A stretch of 64,000 nucleotides of DNA from UBA1926 sp002337215 (lineage in GTDB: Bacteria; Planctomycetota; Phycisphaerae; Phycisphaerales; UBA1924). The notes beneath the pieces were generated by a model. It was not told the origin of the DNA. It worked only from the letters and a program-made list of their open reading frames with translations, and did no database searches. This document shows, piece by piece, positions 59,936 to 64,000 of this stretch (position 1 is its first letter; each line of letters begins with the position of its first letter). The position numbers and the translations under genes were made by a program. The stretch covers positions 1 through 64,000 of the forward strand of contig CAXBAF010000016.1 in NCBI GenBank assembly GCA_963973795.1, in the 5' to 3' direction.

Positions 59936-60637
59936 TTACACGCCGCGGAGGACATCGAGCGAACCGTCGCGGATCTTCTCGGCCAGCAGCACGAGCGCTT
60001 GCCCACGGTGGCTGATCCGGTTCTTCTCCTCGGGTGCCAGTTCCGCACTCGTCGAGCCGCAATCAGGCCCGACGAGGAAGAGAGGGTCGTAGCCGAACCC
60101 GTTGCTGCCCCGCGGCACGCCGTCAGGCTCCGGCGAACCGATCCGGCCCTCGAACGTCCCGCGGACCTCCGCGAGAACCCGTCCTTCGGGCGACGCGACG
60201 CACAGCATGCACACGAACCGCGCGACGCGACCATCAGCCGTCACGTCGTCGAGTTCTTCCAACACCCGTGCGTTGTTCGCTGAGTCACGGGCCGCCCGGT
60301 CAGCGTCCGGCGGGAAGCGATCCGCGGCGTACCGGGCCGAGTGCACGCCGGGCCGACCGTCGAGCGCGTCGATCTCCAGCCCCGAATCATCCGCGAGGCA
60401 CACGCGCCCCGTTGCGCGGGCGTACCCGAGCGCCTTGAGCCGCGCGTTCTCGACGAACGTCGCCCCGTTCTCCTCCGGCTCCGGATAGGACGAACCGAGC
60501 GATGCGAGCCCCTCGCACGCGATGCCGAGTTCCCCGAGCACCGCGCCGATCTCCTCGACCTTATGGGGATTCCCCGTCGCGATGAGCAGCGGGGGGATGG
60601 CGACAGAATCGGCGGGCTGAATCGTCGTCGGCGTCAT
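59936..60637 (-). CDS. rdgB: non-canonical purine NTP pyrophosphatase (XTP/dITP diphosphatase)
   Basis: 233 aa from ATG 60637, supported by TATATT 5 nt upstream. HAM1/RdgB signatures: LLIATGNPHKVEEI at the N-terminus, EENGATFVENARLKA, CLADDSGLEIDALDGRPGVHSARY, FGYDPLF and KNRISHRGQAL. It removes ITP, dITP and XTP from the nucleotide pool. A short insertion near residue 200 (GPDCGSTSAEL) is the only oddity. Confidence 0.95.
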   Translation of the reverse strand: MTPTTIQPADSVAIPPLLIATGNPHKVEEIGAVLGELGIACEGLASLGSSYPEPEENGATFVENARLKALGYARATGRVCLADDSGLEIDALDGRPGVHSARYAADRFPPDADRAARDSANNARVLEELDDVTADGRVARFVCMLCVASPEGRVLAEVRGTFEGRIGSPEPDGVPRGSNGFGYDPLFLVGPDCGSTSAELAPEEKNRISHRGQALVLLAEKIRDGSLDVLRGV

Positions 60638-60642
60638 CCTCG

Positions 60643-60648
60643 AATATA
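60643..60648 (-). promoter_or_regulatory. TANNNT -10 element (TATATT) for rdgB
   Basis: TATATT on the minus strand is 5 nt before ATG 60637; no Shine-Dalgarno. Confidence 0.45.
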
Positions 60649-60694
60649 GCGCACGGCACCCGAGGTCCGATCGCCACACACAGGAAACGGCGAC

Positions 60695-60700
60695 TAAACT
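60695..60700 (+). promoter_or_regulatory. TANNNT -10 element (TAAACT) for the ALDH7 gene
   Basis: TAAACT lies 5 nt before ATG 60706; no Shine-Dalgarno. Confidence 0.45.
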
Positions 60701-60705
60701 GGACC

Positions 60706-62271
60706 ATGACAACCGCCACCACCACTTCGATTCTTGACACGCTGGGCATCTGGGACGACGAGCGCGTCGTCAAGCCGAGTGAGGCAACCGACAGCCATGT
60801 CCTCGTGGAGAACCCCGCGACGGGCGAGCCCATCGCCGCGGTTCGACTCCAGACAAGCGAGGAACTCGAGAAAACCACCGCCGCCGCGGTCGAGGCGTTC
60901 AAGGCCTGGCGCAAGGTGCCCGGCCCCGAGCGCGGGCAGCTGGTCCGAAAGATCGGCGAAAAGTACCGCGAGTTCCTCGAGCCGCTCGGCGAACTGATCG
61001 CCCTGGAGATGGGCAAGATCCGGGCCGAGGGCATCGGCGAGGTGCAGGAGGTTGTCGATATCGCCGACTTCGCGGTCGGGCTCAGCCGCCAGCTCCACGG
61101 CATCACCATGCCCAGCGAGCGGGCCGAGCACATCATGAAAGAGCAGTACCTGCCCCTGGGCCCGGTGGGGGTCATCACGGCCTTCAACTTCCCCTGCGCC
61201 GTCTGGGGCTGGAACGCGATGCTCGCGGCCGTCTGCGGCGACTCACTCGTCTGGAAGCCCAGCCTGCTGACCCCGCTCATCGCGATCGCGACCAACCGGC
61301 TCGCGCAGGAAGTCGCCGATGAGGCGGGTTTCCCGGGCCTGTTCGGCCTCATCATCGGTGCCGATGACACGATCGGCGAGCCCATGATCGCTGACCGCCG
61401 CTATCCGCTGATCAGCGCCACGGGGTCCTGCCGCATGGGGAGGCGTGTGGGCGAGGTCGTCGCCGGCCGGCTCGGTAGAACGCTCCTCGAACTGGGCGGC
61501 AACAACGCGATCATCGTTGAACCCGACGCGAACCTCGATCTCGCCCTCAAGAGCATCGTGTTCGGCTCGGTCGGGACGTGCGGCCAGCGGTGCACCTCGA
61601 CCCGCCGGGCGTTCATCCACGAGTCCGTCGCCGAGGACTTCATCGCCAAGATCGCGACCGCGTACAAGTCAGTCGTCGAGAACAAGCGGATCGGCGACCC
61701 GCTCGACGAATCCACGCTTATGGGCCCGCTGATCCACGAGGAATCGGTCCAGGCATTCGAGAACGCGATCGCCGAGGCGACCAAGCAGGGCGGCCAGCTG
61801 CTCGCGGGCGGCAAGCGGCTCGATCCCGAGAGCCTCGCGAACGACGCGATCAAGGGCGGGCACTATGTCGAGCCCACGCTCATCCGCATGCCCGCGGGCG
61901 AGCACCTGCCGATCGCCCTCGACGAGACGTTCGCCCCGATCCTGTATGTCACCACCTACAAGACGCTCGACGACGCGATCGCCCTCCAGAACGGCGTTGT
62001 CCAGGGGCTAAGCAGCGCGATCTTCACCGGCTCGGTCGCCGGCCTCGGACGGTTCCTCGATCCCTCGGGGGCCGGCAGCGATTGCGGCCTCGCCTATGTG
62101 AACCTGGGCACCAGCGGCGCCGAGATCGGTGGTGCGTTCGGTGGTGAGAAAGACACGGGCGGAGGCCGCGAGAGCGGCTCGGACGCGTGGAAGGCGTACA
62201 TGCGGCGCCAGACCTGCACCATGCACTTCGGAGACAGCTTTGCGTTGGCACAAGGGATCCGCTTTGAGTGA
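60706..62271 (+). CDS. ALDH7-family (antiquitin-like) aldehyde dehydrogenase
   Basis: 521 aa. FNFPCAVWGWN, general-base Glu262 (LELGGNNA) and nucleophile Cys296 (GTCGQRCTSTRR) are present. The C-terminal GTSGAEIGGAFGGEKDTGGG-type stretch is diagnostic of ALDH7, which oxidises 2-aminoadipate 6-semialdehyde in lysine breakdown. Co-location with rpiA (8-bp overlap) gives no pathway hint; the aldehyde substrate is therefore assigned from the family. Likely leaderless. Confidence 0.88.
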   Translation: MTTATTTSILDTLGIWDDERVVKPSEATDSHVLVENPATGEPIAAVRLQTSEELEKTTAAAVEAFKAWRKVPGPERGQLVRKIGEKYREFLEPLGELIALEMGKIRAEGIGEVQEVVDIADFAVGLSRQLHGITMPSERAEHIMKEQYLPLGPVGVITAFNFPCAVWGWNAMLAAVCGDSLVWKPSLLTPLIAIATNRLAQEVADEAGFPGLFGLIIGADDTIGEPMIADRRYPLISATGSCRMGRRVGEVVAGRLGRTLLELGGNNAIIVEPDANLDLALKSIVFGSVGTCGQRCTSTRRAFIHESVAEDFIAKIATAYKSVVENKRIGDPLDESTLMGPLIHEESVQAFENAIAEATKQGGQLLAGGKRLDPESLANDAIKGGHYVEPTLIRMPAGEHLPIALDETFAPILYVTTYKTLDDAIALQNGVVQGLSSAIFTGSVAGLGRFLDPSGAGSDCGLAYVNLGTSGAEIGGAFGGEKDTGGGRESGSDAWKAYMRRQTCTMHFGDSFALAQGIRFE

Positions 62272-62968
62272 CCACATCACCGACGATCGTCTCGCCACTG
62301 AAGCGCTCGAAGAGGTAGAGGCCGGCATGCTCGTCGGCTTCGGCGCCGGGCGCACCGCCTCGCGTGTGATCCAGGCGCTGGGCCACCGCGTTTCAACCGA
62401 GGAATTCCCGGTCCGGGTCGTCGCCGCGAGCGAGTCCACCGAGGCCCTGTGCCGCGAGGTCGGTCTCGAGGTCGTCGATTTCGCCACCGTCGAGGAACTC
62501 GACCTGCTCATCGACGGGGCCGACGAGATCGACCGATCAATGCGGATGCTCAAGGGCAGCCGGGGCGCGGTCGCTCGCGAGCGCATGATCGCGTGGGCGA
62601 GCCGGCGGCGGGTCTACATGGTCGGATCCGAAAAGGTCAGCCCATACCTGGGCATGAACTGCATGCTCAGCATCGCCGTCATGCCGTTCGGCCTCGCCTC
62701 AACACGGGCGTCAGTCCGCCGGCTCGGGCTCAACGGTGTGATCCGGCGCGGCTTCGCGGGTGAGTTCTATGTCACCGACAACGCGAACCTGATCCTCGAG
62801 GTCTCGCTCCCCGAAGGCCTGGATCTTGAGGAAATCGATACGGAATTGCACCGTATCCCGGGCGTCGTCGAGCACGGGCTGTTCCTCGACGAGGCCGACG
62901 CGGTTTTGATCGAGCACGAGGGCGGCGCGATCGAGACTTTAACGTCAGAACCGCGTGGCTTTGCGTGA
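62264..62968 (+). CDS. rpiA: ribose-5-phosphate isomerase A
   Basis: 234 aa starting at TTG 62264, which overlaps the ALDH7 stop by 8 bp and has AAGGGA upstream. GFGAGRTASRVI is the phosphate loop (family GxGTGSTxxxfi), DLLIDGADEID is the signature with catalytic residues, and LKGSRGAVARERMIAWAS corresponds to the family's KGxGGAxxxEK stretch (here Ser-Arg-Gly replaces Gly-Gly-Gly). It interconverts ribose-5-phosphate and ribulose-5-phosphate. The loop variants are unusual but the fold assignment is firm. Confidence 0.85.
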   Translation: MSDHITDDRLATEALEEVEAGMLVGFGAGRTASRVIQALGHRVSTEEFPVRVVAASESTEALCREVGLEVVDFATVEELDLLIDGADEIDRSMRMLKGSRGAVARERMIAWASRRRVYMVGSEKVSPYLGMNCMLSIAVMPFGLASTRASVRRLGLNGVIRRGFAGEFYVTDNANLILEVSLPEGLDLEEIDTELHRIPGVVEHGLFLDEADAVLIEHEGGAIETLTSEPRGFA

Positions 62969-63208
62969 GTAATCTGTCCGCGTTCCGTTTCCACCTGTTC
63001 CGGGCGTGTTGGCGGCCGGTTTGAGGCCGGATGACGCTGGAGAGGCGATGAAAATTCAAGCAAAATGGCAGTCGCGTGTAGTGACCGCTAAACTCACCCT
63101 GAAGAGGATGCTGTTCGGAGTGAACACATTCTGAGATCCGAATTTTCCCCGCACGGGAATCGTGGGGATCTGTTCAAGTCGAGCAAGAGAATACAAGGAG
63201 TTTCTGCG
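62969..63208. other. intergenic leader of the DUF11 lipoprotein gene
   Basis: No gene. A hairpin (TCCCCGCAC with GTGGGGA, about 63144-63166) lies about 43 nt upstream of the ATG in the likely 5' leader, and the region before it is AT-richer, probably holding the promoter. Confidence 0.4.
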
Positions 63209-64000
63209 ATGCGATCGCGCAATACTATCAAGAACGCGGCGATGACCGCCCTCGTCGTGGGCCTCGCCGGCCTGCTCGGGGCGTGTGAATCGACCGGTAC
63301 GACCACAAGCACCGCGCCGCGCGGCGCGGGTTCGGGCTCGCCGACGTTCCTGTCGACGCCGTCCGCCAAGCCCGCTGCGAAGCCCGCAGCTCGGGCCGCG
63401 GACCCCGCCCCGGCCGCTCCGGTCGTCCGTCGCACCGCCGCGCCGGCCCGGAACAACTGCAACTACAGCCCTGATGCGGGCGCTGGCATGGGTGTCGCCG
63501 CGATGGCGTTCCCGACCGGCGATGCCGGCAGCAGCGCCCTGATGCTCCACACCGTGATGCCCAACCAGGTCCGTCGCGGTGCGGAATTCGGGTACGAGTA
63601 CCACATCACCAACATCACCGGTGGCACACTCCAGAACGTCGCGGTCACCCTCGAGAGCCAGAGCAACCTCGACGTTATCAGCGCCACCCCGGCCGCAATG
63701 AGCGGCGCCGCGGGCAACACCTGGGCGATCGGTGATCTCGGCCCCTGCGAGACCCGCGTCATCCGCGTGACCGCGACCGCCAACTCGACCGGCACCGCCG
63801 GCAACTGCGTGAGCGTGTCTTACAACAACTCGCTCTGCGCCGTCACCCAGGTCGTCGATCCGGAACTGACCATCGCGAAGACCGCGACCCCGCGCGTCCT
63901 CCGCTGCGATCCGATCACCCTCACCTATGAGGTCTGCAACCCGGGCACCGGCGTCGCCAGCGGCGTCGTCATCCGTGACACCCTGCCCAACGGTCTGACC
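63209..64000 (+). CDS. Cys-rich DUF11 lipoprotein, OmcB-like (3' truncated by window edge)
   Basis: 264 codons are visible with no stop before the edge. AAGGAG is 8 nt before the ATG. The signal peptide ends in a lipobox LLGAC (Cys26), so it is a lipoprotein. A Pro/Ala/Thr-rich linker (about 30-85) leads to repeated DUF11-like domains (LHTVMPNQVRRGAEFGYEYH..., then VVDPELTIAKTATPRVLRCD...). Regularly placed Cys residues (NNCNY, GPCETR, GNCVSV, SLCAVT, RCDPIT, EVCNPG) resemble chlamydial OmcB, the disulfide-linked outer-envelope protein, and its planctomycete relatives. It may help stabilise the envelope by disulfide cross-links (inference). Likely much longer than seen. Confidence 0.8.
   Translation, partial: MRSRNTIKNAAMTALVVGLAGLLGACESTGTTTSTAPRGAGSGSPTFLSTPSAKPAAKPAARAADPAPAAPVVRRTAAPARNNCNYSPDAGAGMGVAAMAFPTGDAGSSALMLHTVMPNQVRRGAEFGYEYHITNITGGTLQNVAVTLESQSNLDVISATPAAMSGAAGNTWAIGDLGPCETRVIRVTATANSTGTAGNCVSVSYNNSLCAVTQVVDPELTIAKTATPRVLRCDPITLTYEVCNPGTGVASGVVIRDTLPNGLT

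Noticed and set aside
1..64000. CRISPR array or prophage
   Set aside because: No regularly spaced direct repeats were seen, and no run of phage structural genes; the S74 domain stands alone.

Overview
The window looks like chromosomal DNA of a planctomycete of the class Phycisphaerae (order Phycisphaerales), probably aquatic and uncultured. Support comes from several lineage-typical traits. These are secreted proteins ending in GC-type dockerin repeats, two proteins with PEP-CTERM-like tails ending in RRR, an ECF sigma factor translationally overlapped with a Ser/Thr kinase carrying a beta-propeller, a fragment of the planctomycete-type integrase N-terminus, DUF1080 hydrolase domains, a futalosine-pathway enzyme (MqnE) and an OmcB/DUF11-like cysteine-rich lipoprotein. 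The DNA is GC-rich throughout except for a few short patches. Taxonomy is inferred from gene content only.

Layout. 1-7.4 kb: exported proteins (end of one dockerin protein, a 1274-aa FG-GAP/dockerin protein, a 135-aa dockerin protein, a 510-aa protein with a self-cleaving S74 chaperone), interrupted by a scar with a tRNA-3'-like fragment and a truncated integrase. 7.4-11.5 kb: sigma factor/kinase pair (minus strand). 11.5-12.4 kb: relic DNA with a dead IS3-family transposase fragment. 12.4-13.8 kb: MgtE. 13.8-22.9 kb: a six-gene minus-strand operon reading gabD, gabT, nitrilase, Orn/Lys/Arg decarboxylase, ATP-grasp ligase, C45 Ntn-hydrolase; this is the best candidate for an undescribed pathway (amine/GABA conjugate metabolism). 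23.2-25.9 kb: DUF1080 hydrolase and homogentisate dioxygenase. 26-31.5 kb: SIS isomerase, Cys-rich-repeat dockerin protein, Nramp-like transporter and two small conserved proteins. 31.5-37.7 kb: GcvT, a membrane protein, a DNA methyltransferase, a CRTAC1/FG-GAP protein, an AT-richer orphan gene and UDP-glucose dehydrogenase. 37.9-44 kb: methyltransferase, PEP-CTERM-like protein, polyprenyl synthase, TyrRS, CBS protein and a Gfo/Idh-like protein. 44-48 kb: RNase P RNA, truD and rimO, a small RNA/translation cluster. 48-57 kb: peroxiredoxin, a hypothetical exported protein, a PanB homologue, HtrA, a UbiB-like kinase and MqnE. 57-64 kb: DnaK, RdgB, ALDH7, RpiA and the start of a Cys-rich DUF11 lipoprotein.

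The genes fall into two expression styles. Exported proteins, dnaK and a few others have a normal Shine-Dalgarno sequence. At least 16 mostly housekeeping genes have none and instead carry a TANNNT hexamer 5-8 nt before the start codon, the arrangement expected for leaderless mRNAs. This regularity was also used to choose several start codons. dnaK is preceded by a sequence matching the sigma-54 -24/-12 consensus, and gabD by a strong nested hairpin ending 4 nt from its ATG.
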